A stretch of DNA of 64,000 nucleotides from contig JAPXFQ010002722.1 of NCBI GenBank assembly GCA_028564705.1, positions 1,178,001-1,242,000 of the forward strand, read 5' to 3'. Source of the DNA: Apricaphanius iberus. Lineage: Eukaryota; Chordata; Actinopteri; Cyprinodontiformes; Aphaniidae. Position 1 is the stretch's first letter, and each line of letters begins with the position of its first letter. This document shows, piece by piece, positions 51,550-61,884 of this stretch. Below the pieces are notes generated by a model, which was given only the letters and a program-made list of their open reading frames with translations, ran no database searches and was not told the DNA's origin. The translations under genes were made by a program, and so were the position numbers.

Positions 51550-53932
51550 TATGAATAACGGAATCCTGGCTCAACAACAACATGCCAGACTCAGCCTTCC
51601 AGATTGAAGGGCTTCAGTTTTCCTGAGCGGACCGCGACACCGGTCGGGTAAAACACGGGGAGGAGGACTCTGTGTGTACGTGAATGAAGGTTGGTGTACG
51701 AACTGCGGACTGGTGAAAAGCTCCTGCTCTGAGGCGATAGAGCTTATGACTGTCGGCCGTTTAATCTGCCACGAGAGTTACCTGCAGTGTTCGTCACCAT
51801 TGTTTACATTGACCGGGTGCAAATGCCAACGAAGCATCAACGGGGGTATTTGACACCATTAGCTTGTTGCAGACAAAGCATCCGGAGGCGTTTTATTTGG
51901 TTGCGGGGGACTTTAACCATGTGAAACTGACGGACACTCTGCCAAGTTTGTACCAGCATTTCACCTTTCCTACATGCCGAGAAAATCCTCTGGACTGTGT
52001 GTACAGCAACATCCGCAGTGCGTACAGAGCTTTTCCTCGCCCCCATCTTTGCCTCTCCGATCACATCTCCATCCTGCTGGCGCCAGCATACCGCCCCCTG
52101 CTGAGACGCGTCAGGCCAACGAAGAAAACTATTACTGTGTGGCCCAGAGATGCGACTTGTGTGCTCCAGGACTGTTTTCAGTGCACAGAATGGCAGGTCT
52201 TCAAAGAGGCAGCTACACATGAATGAGAGGTGGAGCTGGAGGAATATACATCATCTGTCCTTGGTTTCATCTCCAAATGTGCTGATGATGTCACCACCAC
52301 CAGGATAATAACCTGCTATCTGAACCAGAAACCCTGGCTGAAGTCTGAGGTGAGAGCTCTGTCGAAAGCTAGGGATGCTGCATTCAAGGCAGGTGAGGCA
52401 TCAGCACTCAGAGAGGCCCGAAAAAGACTAACTGCGGGCATTACGAGGGCCAAAGCCACATATGCCCAGAAAATCCAGGGTCACTTCACCACCAATGACC
52501 CTCGCCGCATGTGGAGGGGCATTAAATACATCACGGACTACAACACCAAGGAGGTACAATGCCCAAGAGACCCCTCCTTGCCAGATGCACTCAACCATTT
52601 ATATGCGCACTTTGAGTTCCCTGATGTCTCCCCCAGCACCAAACTTATACCACCCCCTGGTGACACGCCCATCAGTGTGACCACAGCAGATGTAAGGAAG
52701 ACCCTTCAGTGTATCAACCCTCATAAAGCAGTACGGCCCGACAACATCCCAGGACGGGTACTGAGGGACTGTACATACCAGCTGGCTGAGATGCTGGCAG
52801 ACATCTTTAACACCTCACTGTCACTGTCATCTGTCCCCACCTGTTTAAAGACTGCCACGATTGTCCCTGTCCCCAAGTGCTCCACAGTGAAAAGCCTGAA
52901 TGACTATCGGCCAATAGCTTTAACCCCGGTAGTCATGAAGTGCTTTGAGAGGTTGGTCATGACCCACATCAAAGACGCCATCGATATAACTATCGATATA
53001 ACTCCATCACCCTCAGTACAGGCTCACCACAGGGCTGCGTGTCTAGCCGCCTCCTGTTCACTCTGCTGACGTATGACTGCTCAGCGAGACACCCCAGCAG
53101 TCATATAGTTAAGTTTGCGGATGACACAGCAGTAGTGGAACGCATCACCAACAATGATGAGTCCAAATACAGAGAGGAGGTGGAAAACCTGGTGCAGTGG
53201 TGCAGAGAAAACAACCTCTGCATCAATGTGAAGAAGACCAAGGAGATGGTGGTGGATTTCAGAAGGGAGAAGTGTCCTCTCCTTCCCCTGTACATCGGAA
53301 GAGCAGCTGTGCGAGTGGTCTCCAGTTTCAGGTACGTGGGTGTGCACATATCCAACAACCTCACCTGGAATGCCAACACTTCACGTCTGGTCAAGAAGGC
53401 CCACCAGCGTCCCAACTCACAGGTGAAGCTGCGGAGAGTTGGACTTGGAAGCTCCGTCCTGAGGAGTTTCTATTACTGTGCAGTGGAGAGCGCCATCTGC
53501 ACCTGCATCACCGTGTGGCACGTTAGCAGTACTGTTGCTGAGAGGAAGGCTCTGCAGCGGGTGGTGAAAGCTGCACAAAGGACTGTAGGGAGCACGCTTC
53601 CTACCATCTCGGATCTCTACACGTCCTGATGCAGGGGACGGGCCCTCCGCATCCTGAAGGACTCCATTCATCCCACTCATAGCCTGTTTCAGCCCCTTCC
53701 CTCAGGCAGGCGGCTGAGGAGCATACAGAGCAAGACCACCAGGCTCAATAACAGCTTCTTCCCTGCAGCTGTTAGACTGCAGAAAGCCAGCTGTGTCCTG
53801 TAGAGCACATTTATTTATTAGTTTTTTTCTCTAATTTAATTTAAATGGCTTTTAATTCCGGACCTGAGTCCTTCATACCATCACATGTAACGTGAGATGG
53901 CATGACAATAAAAGTTCCTTGAATCCTTGAAT
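51550..53932 (+). mobile_element. non-LTR retrotransposon (Rex1/CR1/L2-like), deleted copy
   Basis: The 5' part carries endonuclease remnants (ESWLNNNMPDSAFQIEG near 51561), the middle the N-terminal and palm parts of reverse transcriptase, and the 3' part the FADDT box and thumb. It ends with TGGCATGACAATAAAAGTTC and a CCTTGAAT-type tandem tail at about 53915-53932. The copy is 5'-truncated and contains frameshifts, stops and an internal deletion. Clade assignment is by general resemblance. Confidence 0.85.
52230..53629 (+). pseudogene. LINE reverse transcriptase with internal deletion
   Basis: The frame 52230-53069 carries the pre-RT and fingers regions (CINPHKAVRPDNIPG; SLNDYRPIALTPVVMKCFER), then jumps directly to the TGSPQGCV region around 53020, skipping roughly RT domains 3-4 with the first catalytic Asp. 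The junction contains a doubled ATCGATATAACT-like word (about 52980-53003). A frameshift moves the sequence to the frame 53039-53629 with KFADDTAVV (near 53110), VVDFRR and FRYVGVHIS. A TGA at 53627 interrupts the conserved C-terminal CRGRALRILKD segment and could be a CpG decay of CGA. Confidence 0.82.
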
Positions 53933-54242
53933 ATGTACGGTATTTAGCCACTGTCAGTTAATATATCTCTAAATTAAAGTCCTTACAAGTCCCCTAATCA
54001 GTTAATTGAGTTCAGTTTTGTTCAACTCATTCTCAGTATGAATACAGCTGTCCTGTGAAGGATTTAGAGGTTTGTTAAATATTAGTGAGCAAACACCATC
54101 ACAAAGTTCAAGGACAGGGATAACGTTAAAACCAATTTATATTACAGAGCAATATTAAAAACTTACCTCTGTTCAATTTACCATCCGAAAACTGAAAACA
54201 AATGCCCCAACTGCAAACCTACCAAAACATAACCTTCTATCA

Positions 54243-54335
54243 TAAGGCAAGGCAAGACTATTTTGTTTGTATAACACACTTTCAACACAAGGTAATACAA
54301 GGTGCTTTACATGACTCAGTGGTAAAGAAACCAAG
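54243..54335 (-). mobile_element. LINE/SINE tail fragment
   Basis: AAGGCAAGGCAAGACTATTT followed by GGTGCTTTACATGACTCAG is the reverse complement of a 3' terminus common to many fish L2-type LINEs and derived SINEs. Confidence 0.5.
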
Positions 54336-55089
54336 CATATGATAAAAGCTTGGGAAGTAAAAACAGCAAAAGTATGAAAAATAAAAACAGAATCAATAAA
54401 ATAAAACATTTAGCATTTGATTAAAAACAGTAATTTAGGAAAAGCATAAAAATAAAACTTGTCTGCCTTTTTCTATGCAAATACGGCTATCAGGTGGAGA
54501 CATCCTACCCCGAGCATGCACCTTTATCCACAACCAGTACAACTCAAAACGGGCGTCTCAACAACAAACAGACTCAACCAAACCGTCATTTTTTTCAGGC
54601 CAAAGAATTCATAAAAAACCCACAACAACAGAAGGTTTAGGTAGTAACCTTAAAGGTTTATTTTTCCTCAGGTGAACAAAAAAAGAGGTTAGCGCATGCC
54701 TCACAACTAAACTCAAGGCTTCTAATAAAGTTTAGCAAGAAAAGCATGAATCACACTGGAGTCACTCTGGAATAGCAACAGAGATCCACAGCACAGGTTA
54801 GAGAATCATTTGATACCACAACTTACTAGTCAGTCAGTCAGTCACGAAATCTGGACTTTATTATAGAGTGGCAGAATAGCCAGTATTAAATGTGAATGAA
54901 GGTGATCTGGTGAGACGAAGCTGAAGTAAAAATGTTTACTCTACATACAAAAAACAGTAGGTAGAAAATATTGGAAGAAAACCTGTTAGAGGCTGTAAAA
55001 GACATTAGAATAAAGTGGAGGTTCACACTACAGGAAAAAACAACCAATCTGAATATATGGATGTTAGATCAAAGTATAATTATGTGTTA

Positions 55090-56166
55090 CGGTACATACA
55101 CACCCAACGTGACCAATGCGACCAGAGAGCCAGGTTTACATGTAAAGTCAAAGGAGGAGCGCGATGAAGCCTGATTGGCGTGACCAAGTACCCCGACTGA
55201 TGCATTTGTCGCGTAAACTAAAATGAACGCTGGATTTTATGTGGTGCATTTTGTGCATTCCCGCTTATCACGTCTGCTGCAGAAGTTGGAGAAATCTCAA
55301 CTCCAGCTTCAAGTCGCACCGCGACAACCAATCAGGTGACGGGTGTCAGTGATGCTGCGACACCATGGATAATCACCTCGAGCTACATGACACCAGCTGT
55401 TTTCTGTACAGAGACAGGAATAAAAAATAAACATTCTTAAGAGGTTAAACTATTTAGACAGGAAACTTCTTAAGAGGTTTGTGGGTGGCTCTTAAAAGAG
55501 CCGTTGTAGACACAAAAGGTCTAACTCTCTCCGTCAAGAAGTGAGCCATGAACAGCTTCCTCACCCGGACACCTAGGCCTGGTAATGGCTCCACCACAGC
55601 ACGTCCCACGCCGCTCCCATATAAACTTTTACTAACCGCAGATAGATGGACAGCCGCTCAGCTAAGCAGTTCATGTGTCGGCAGGCAAAGCTTGGAAACT
55701 CGCAGCAAAAAATGGGCGAGGAGCTGTGGTGTTTATGGATCCCTCCACCACTGCTCGGAGACCATAGTCCACCGGGCTTCTGTGCTTGCACATGCTGGGC
55801 TCGATGGAGATGGTGCTCTGCTTCCAGGTTCTGGATCCTTCCACTGCTGCTCGACAGGGTTTTCCCCCACAGGAGCGGTCCCAGCTCCGCTTGAGGGCAG
55901 GCCGAACATTTAATGCGGTCAGCTCAGACACCAGAGTTCACTGGGAGCTCCCAGAGGGACTGAAGAAGGAGGGAGGGAGGAGGAGGCCAGCAGAGCGGTC
56001 CCGGTCAGGGTCCTCCCACAAGTTTCCTCATTCTGTTTCACGTGCGTGAAAATGGCATGTTTTAAAGCATGACCAGTTCGCTTTGGACACGCTTCAAGGT
56101 GCGAATGTGCAAGCGACTAGCATGGGGCGTGTGATGCTTTTTGGTCGCTTCAATGTGTGTTCGCCG
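55090..56166 (+). mobile_element. PIF/Harbinger-like non-autonomous element (copy 2)
   Basis: The left end CGGTACATACACACCCAACG and the right end, reverse complemented, CGGCGAACACACATTGAAGC are imperfect inverted repeats. They are bounded by TTA at 55087-55089 and 56167-56169, the 3-bp target typical of PIF/Harbinger. At 1,077 bp it has no transposase. A frame starting at 55548 is partly conserved with copy 1 (MNSFLTRTPRP, TADRW), but no domain is recognisable. Confidence 0.7.
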
Positions 56167-56338
56167 TTAAACAAAATCAGACAGACCTCAATCCAATGGA
56201 GAATCTGTGATAAGTTTGATTATTAATTGGTCCTCAGCAACAGAGGCAGCTTTGGAGGTAAATGTAAGACCTGATCTGTGGACTGCCATCACTTTCTTCT
56301 AAACCTTAAACTTTTGTCTGTATTTAAGAGTTAATAAT

Positions 56339-56375
<37 letters not shown>

Positions 56376-56414
56376 CCAGACAGACAGATAGATAGATAGA
56401 TAGATAGATAGATA
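56339..56414. repeat. compound GACA/GATA microsatellite
   Basis: About 12 GACA units with one interruption (CAACC) followed by about 6 GATA units. Confidence 0.97.
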
Positions 56415-57911
56415 CCCATTTCCCTTTTCAGCTCAAAACACTTATGTGGACACCACAGTTATGTTAAATCTATTTACCAATGCTCCACTTCCACTGCTTA
56501 CTCACATCTCATGTGAATCATGGTAATACTCCCTGAATCCTGCATGAAATTATAGAACAGGCTTAGTTGCTCAGCCAGAACTCTGAGAGGGGCGTGTGTG
56601 TTCTTCTCAAACTGCTTCAACACTAACCCATTTTTCTATGGACTACCTAATAATCAACCCCAAATTTTATGTTTAGCAAGTTATCGATGGTATTATGGCT
56701 GTAAATATAATGAAACATAATTTGGCATGTGATATCTTCATTTACTAACAGAAAAAAAGGCTCAGCAGTTATATTTGTTCCTGAAGCTGAATTTAACAGG
56801 GCAATCTTGTCGACAAAATGGTTTTACCCTTAACCTTAATGTGTTTCACTTTCACACTTAGGGGACAATCCATTCATTAAAATTGAATGACACCAATTAA
56901 AATTGGATGTTGCACTGGAAAAGAAGGACTGAGACATCAGGCACTGTGACCTTGGTAAGAGACTGGTTCGCTGCATGATGGAGCAGCCCACGTGTCCTTA
57001 GCCCTAACTAGAAAGACGCTTCCCTCGAGTTGCTGCACTAGCTCTTAAAAAGAACAATGGATTGCAAGTCTTTGTGTGTATATGTCTGAAAAAGAGAGGT
57101 AGGGTACGAAGGTGAGAAAGAAAACATAACATTTAAATTTGATACTATCATCGAAAGTTAAAACTGTACTGAGTGAACATTTTCGTATTTTATGTTCATT
57201 TTATTTACAAAGTTTTCAAAAATGAATGATAACATTAGCCAATCAATTTATCAAAAATTAGATCTCCTGAAAAATATGCAAGATTTAAAGGGTTGTAGTA
57301 TTCAATGTGGGTTTCCCTTCTCTTTTTGTTGTCACCAGCATTTGAACTCCAAGAGATTAGACCCGTTATCCCAGTAGACTGATGATGTGTTGAAAACATT
57401 CTTGTGATATAAGGAGTGTTCGGCTTTTCCACACTTAGAAATGTGCACCGTGATTGAGTTAAGTGCTTCTGAATTTCCACTTATGACAGACAACACTATC
57501 ACCTTCGATGCTTTACATGCAGTTCTATTAAGTTCTTAACAGTGTTTGTTCTCCGTATTGTACAGTGAAACACAGGAGGGTGTGGGATCTCAAAAGAATA
57601 AAAAGAGGCTTTACTTTTGAGACAGGATAGGTGGAAAAAAAATGTCCCCACACACCCCAATAAAACAAAACTGAATATGTCATAGCTGTCTTTTATTGTG
57701 GCCAGTCTAAGGCACACCTGTGCAATAATCATGCTGTCTAATAAGCATTTTAATATGGATCACCTGTGAGTTGGGATGGATTATTTCAGCAAAGGAGACC
57801 CGCTCACTATCACAGATTTGTCAATTTGTCACAGATTTTTTCAGATATTTGAGTTCCTCTTTTAAAAATGGGAGCAAAAATAAAAGTTTTGAATTAATAT
57901 TTATGTGCAGC

Positions 57912-57914
<3 letters not shown>

Positions 57915-57946
<32 letters not shown>
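57915..57946. repeat. TA dinucleotide microsatellite
   Basis: Sixteen TA units immediately left of a Tc1 element, which targets TA. Confidence 0.95.
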
Positions 57947-57948
<2 letters not shown>

Positions 57949-57950
<2 letters not shown>

Positions 57951-59553
57951 ATGGGGCAAAAAAGTATTTAGTCAGCCACCGATTGTGCAAGTTCTCCCAC
58001 TTAAAATAATGATAGAGGTCAGTAATTTTCATCATAGGTACACTTCAACTGTGAGACACAGAATTTGAAAAATAAATCCAGGAATTCACATTGTAGGATC
58101 TTTAAAGAATTTATTTGTAAATTATGGTGGAAAATAAGTATTTGGTCACTTCAAACAAGGAAGATCTCTGGCTCTCACAGAGTTATAACTTCTTCTTTAA
58201 GAAGCTCTTCTGTCTTCCACTTGTTACCTGTATTAATGGCACCTGTTTGAACTCGTTATCTGTATAAAACACACCTATCCTCAGCCTCAAACAGTCAGAC
58301 TCCAAACTCCACTATGGCCAAGACCAAAGAGCTTTCGAAGGACAGCAGGAAAAGAATTGTAGACCTGCACCTGACTGGGAAGAGTGAATCTACAATAGGC
58401 AAGCAGCTTGGTGTGAAAAAATCAACTGTGGGAGCAATTATCAGAAAATGGAAGACATACAAGACCACTGATAATCTCCCTCGATCTGGGGCTCCACGCA
58501 AGATCTCATCCCGTGGGGTCAAAATGATCATGAGAACGGTGAGCAAAAATCCCAGAACCACACGGGGGGACCTGGTGAATGACCTGCAGAGAGCTGGGAC
58601 CAAAGTAACAAAGGTTACCATCAGTAACACACTACAACGACAGGGAATCAAATCCTGCAGTGCCAGACGTGTCCCCCTGCTTAAGCCAGTGCATGTCCAG
58701 GCCCGTCTGAAGTTTGCCAGAGAGCACATGGATGATACAGCAGAGGATTGGGAGAATGTCATGTGGTCAGATGAAACCAAAGTAGAACTTTTTGGTATAA
58801 ACTCAACTCGTCGTGTTTGGAGGAAGAAGAATACCGAGTTGCATCCCAAGAACACCATACCTACTGTGAAGCATGGGGGTGGAAACATCATGTTTTGGGG
58901 CCTTTTTTTCTGCTAAGGGGACCGGACGACTGATCCGTGTTAAGGAAAGAATGAATGGGGCCATGTATCGTGAGATTTTGAGCCAAAACCTCCTTCCATC
59001 AGCGAGAGCTTTGAAGATGAAACGTGGCTGGGTCTTCCAACATGAAAATGATCCCAAACACGCCGCCCGGGCAACGAAGGAGTGGCTCCGTAAGAAGCAT
59101 TTGAAAGTCCTGGAGTGGCCTAGCCAGTCTCCTGACCTCAACCCCATAGAAAATCTGTGGAGGGAGTTGAAAGTCCGTGTTGCTTGGCGACAGCCTCAAA
59201 ACATCACTGCTCTCGAGAAGATCTGCATGGAGGAATGGGCTAAAATACTAGCTACTGTGTGTGCAAACCTGGTAAAGACCTATAGTAATCGTTTGACCTC
59301 TGTTATTACCAACAAAGGTTATATTACAAAGTATTGAGTTTAATTTTTGTTATTGACCAAATACTTATTTTCCACCATAATTTACAAATAAATTATTTAA
59401 AAATCCTACAATGTGAATTCCTGAATTCCTTTTTCACATTCTGTCTCTCACAGTTGAAGTGTACCTATGATGAAAATTACTGACCTCTGTCATCATTTTA
59501 AGTGGGAGAACTTGCACAATCGGTGGCTGACTAAATACTTTTTTGCCCCACTG
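57949..59553 (+). mobile_element. Tc1 element, DD34E type, inactivated
   Basis: Outer ends begin CAATGGGGCAAAAAAGTATT and, reverse complemented, CAGTGGGGCAAAAAAGTATT. The inverted similarity extends about 200 bases inward: ACAATGTGAATTCC near 59409 mirrors GGAATTCACATTGT near 58081, and TGGTGGAAAATAAGTATTTG near 58124 is mirrored near 59353. These long arms are the IR/DR layout of Sleeping Beauty-type elements. A TA follows the right end at 59554; the left junction has merged with the TA/CA microsatellite. Confidence 0.93.
58314..59337 (+). pseudogene. Tc1 transposase, frameshifted, second catalytic Asp replaced
   Basis: The first frame (58314-58916, 200 residues) has the helix-turn-helix domains, the SGAPRK hook and [11 protein letters not shown] with the first catalytic Asp. 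At a run of seven T (58905-58911) in the glycine-rich box the frame shifts to 58873-59337. That frame carries the rest through [11 protein letters not shown] with the catalytic Glu. The central motif reads [10 protein letters not shown]: a Glu stands where the family has the second catalytic Asp (QHDND). Spacing to the final Glu is 34 residues. Either defect alone should abolish transposition. Confidence 0.9.
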
Positions 59554-60974
59554 TAAATATATAGTATACACACACACAAAATCTTGAAAGTCTATTGTTC
59601 AAATAGACCCAAACAGAAATTGAAAATTCTACCCGAGTGCTGCCAAAATTGTAGCTTTTCCAAGTCTTAATTTTACCAGGAAGCAATGAGGAGGGTGGTG
59701 AATTACAGACTGACTGCCCTTGTTAAATTGTGCTTTTAATCCCGGCATGGTTGGTACTTTAAGTCCAAAGGATGCTTCTTTTCTGACATTTTTACCGAAC
59801 CTGCTCACTGGAATTAATCCTCACATAAATAATTCCCTTATAAACAGAAATGTAGTCTTTTTTTATTTTCTTTAATGTGTTTTTTATTTTCTTTTATTTT
59901 ACATTAAATATATTGCATCTGAATTAAATGCCCAAGCACAATGAGGAGATAAAAAGGAGAATAAAAAGGAGATTTTGTAAAAATGATAGTATATGCCCTT
60001 TTAATTAGTCATATCAGTTTTCACCTGTTTTAAGCTGAAAAGTATGTAAAAAGTAGCCTAAAAAGTTTAGATTTGATTTGAGTTTTACTGTGTGTATAGT
60101 CTTTCATACCAGCTTTTAGAAAAATAGAACATGCCTATTATCATTACGTAAAACCCCAAAACAGCTGTGCTTGAGTCTGACAGGATGCAAATGCCAGAAT
60201 TTGAATTTGCTCTCTAGCTAGATGAAGTTTTATCCATGGAATGCTATAAATGTCTTCTTCCATGCTCAGAAGTGTGCGTGAAGGTGAATTAATGGATGTG
60301 TGCAGTGCTGTGTTGACTGTGATGGAGCGTTTGTGTCCTGCAGCCTGCTTTGGCTAAGCTCACCTGGACTCTGAGTCCTGCTGTCAGATCCCATCTCCCT
60401 CTCCCTCGGTGCCCCCAGCCCCACAGAGCGGACACTCTCTAACCTTTGAAACATCCGCAGCGGGCTGCCTGATTCCCTATGACATGTCATGTTCACTCCC
60501 TTGCAGCATTAGCATAGCTGCACAAACACCTTCCATTTGGCTGGCATTCGCAGACAGAGGGGAGGTTTCTGAAACTTTTCAGGATCATGGCTGACGCTGA
60601 TCTTTTTCTATTTTCAGTTCAAGATCGGACACTTGTACACATTCTATGTTTATTTCATAATTAATTTCTATAAAGTTTAAGCTGTGTTTCTAAGGAACTT
60701 TATCTCTGTTTAATAACAATAAAAAAAACATGTTTGAACAAGAGCAGAACTGAGTTAAGATCTTGTTCTCAGATTGGCAGGTAAAATGGGCATCCGAAAA
60801 TTTTAACAAGGATGTTGGAGATCAGCTGACCAGATGGCAGTCCAGGACTGTCCCCGTCTTGTATTATAGACGTTTTATGAAAACAAAGGACTTGGGGCGG
60901 TGAGTGACTTTGCATTAGAGTGAGCGTCCCCCCATATAGTGGCTACTGCATAGACCTTGTTAACATCCAGGCTT

Positions 60975-61756
60975 TATTTTTCTGACCTCATATAGCTCAA
61001 ATTCAATCACACTTATGTGTCATCAAACAGGTTGTCTTTGAACACTTACTGACAATCAATTTCAGATGCTGTTGAGCAAATGGAATGGCCACACAGTGGC
61101 AATTATAGGCAATTAGCAAGACTCCCTCATAAAAGGAGTGGGTCTGCACGTAGTGACCACAGACAACTGCTTAGTTCCTAAGCTTTCTCGCGGATATTTT
61201 GGTCACTTTTGAATTCTGCCGATGGTTCCACTCTAGAAAGTAGCAAGAGACGGAGTCTACAACCCACATAAGTGGCTCAGGTAGTGCAGCTAATCCAGGG
61301 CGGCCAATCAATGCGAACTGTGGCAAGAAGGTTTGCTGTGTCTGTCAGCGTAGTGTCCATTGCATGGAAGCACTACCAGGAGACAGGCCAGCAAATCAGG
61401 AGACGTGGAGGAGGACGTAGGAGGGCAACAACCCAGCAGTAGACCCGCTACTTCTGCCTTTGTGCAAGGAGGAACAGGAGGAGCACTGGCAGAGCCCTAC
61501 TTGCAGGCCACAAATGTGCATGTTTCTGCTCAAACGGTCAGAAACAATCTCCATGAGGGTGGTATGACGGCCTGATGTCTATAGGCGGGGGTTGTGCTTA
61601 TAGCCAAACACTGTACATGACGTTTGGCATTTGCCCGAGAACACCGAGATTGGTAAATTAAAGAGAAAAAAAAATAAAGAAAAAAGTATTCAAAATAATA
61701 TTTCACTCAAATTTAGAATGTATTATTTTAGTGTTCCCTTTATTTCTTGAGCAGTG
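60975..61756 (+). mobile_element. Tc1-like element with deleted catalytic domain
   Basis: The left part includes AATTATAGGCAATTAGCAAG and GACGGAGTCTACAACCCACA. A frame with [20 protein letters not shown] and [14 protein letters not shown] follows: the helix-turn-helix domain of a Tc1-type transposase, then an in-frame TAG at 61440. After GTTTGGCATTTGCCCGAGAA (61621-61640) the catalytic part is missing. Sequence resumes with the right-end region TTATTTTAGTGTTCCCTTTA and GAGCAGTG before TA (61757-61758). The left terminus is not recognisable. Confidence 0.75.
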
Positions 61757-61766
61757 TATCATATAT

Positions 61767-61884
61767 CCATCCATTTTCTGAACCGCTTAGTCCTCCAGGG
61801 GTTGCGGGGGGGCTGGTGCCTATCTCCAGCTGTCAATGGGCGAGAGGCGGGGTACACCCTGGACAGGTCGCCAGTCCATCACAG
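61767..61884 (-). mobile_element. RTE/Rex3-like LINE 3' tail inserted in the Tc1 end
   Basis: On the plus strand it starts CCATCCATTTTCTGAACCGC and includes GGGCGAGAGGCGGGGTACAC and CAGGTCGCCAGTCCATCACA, a very common fish LINE 3' end read backwards. The flanks are an identical 13-bp duplication GTGTATCATATAT at 61754-61766 and 61885-61897, so the whole insert is a 118-bp 5'-truncated copy. Confidence 0.85.

Noticed and set aside
54162..54190. Minus-strand segment reading FSDGKLNR before a GTAAGT donor, in a phase that fits the hcn4-like exon 45277-45441.
   Set aside because: Only four residues resemble the expected LSDGSYFG end, the frame meets a TAG just upstream, and the conserved rest of the exon is absent. 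Judged a chance match.
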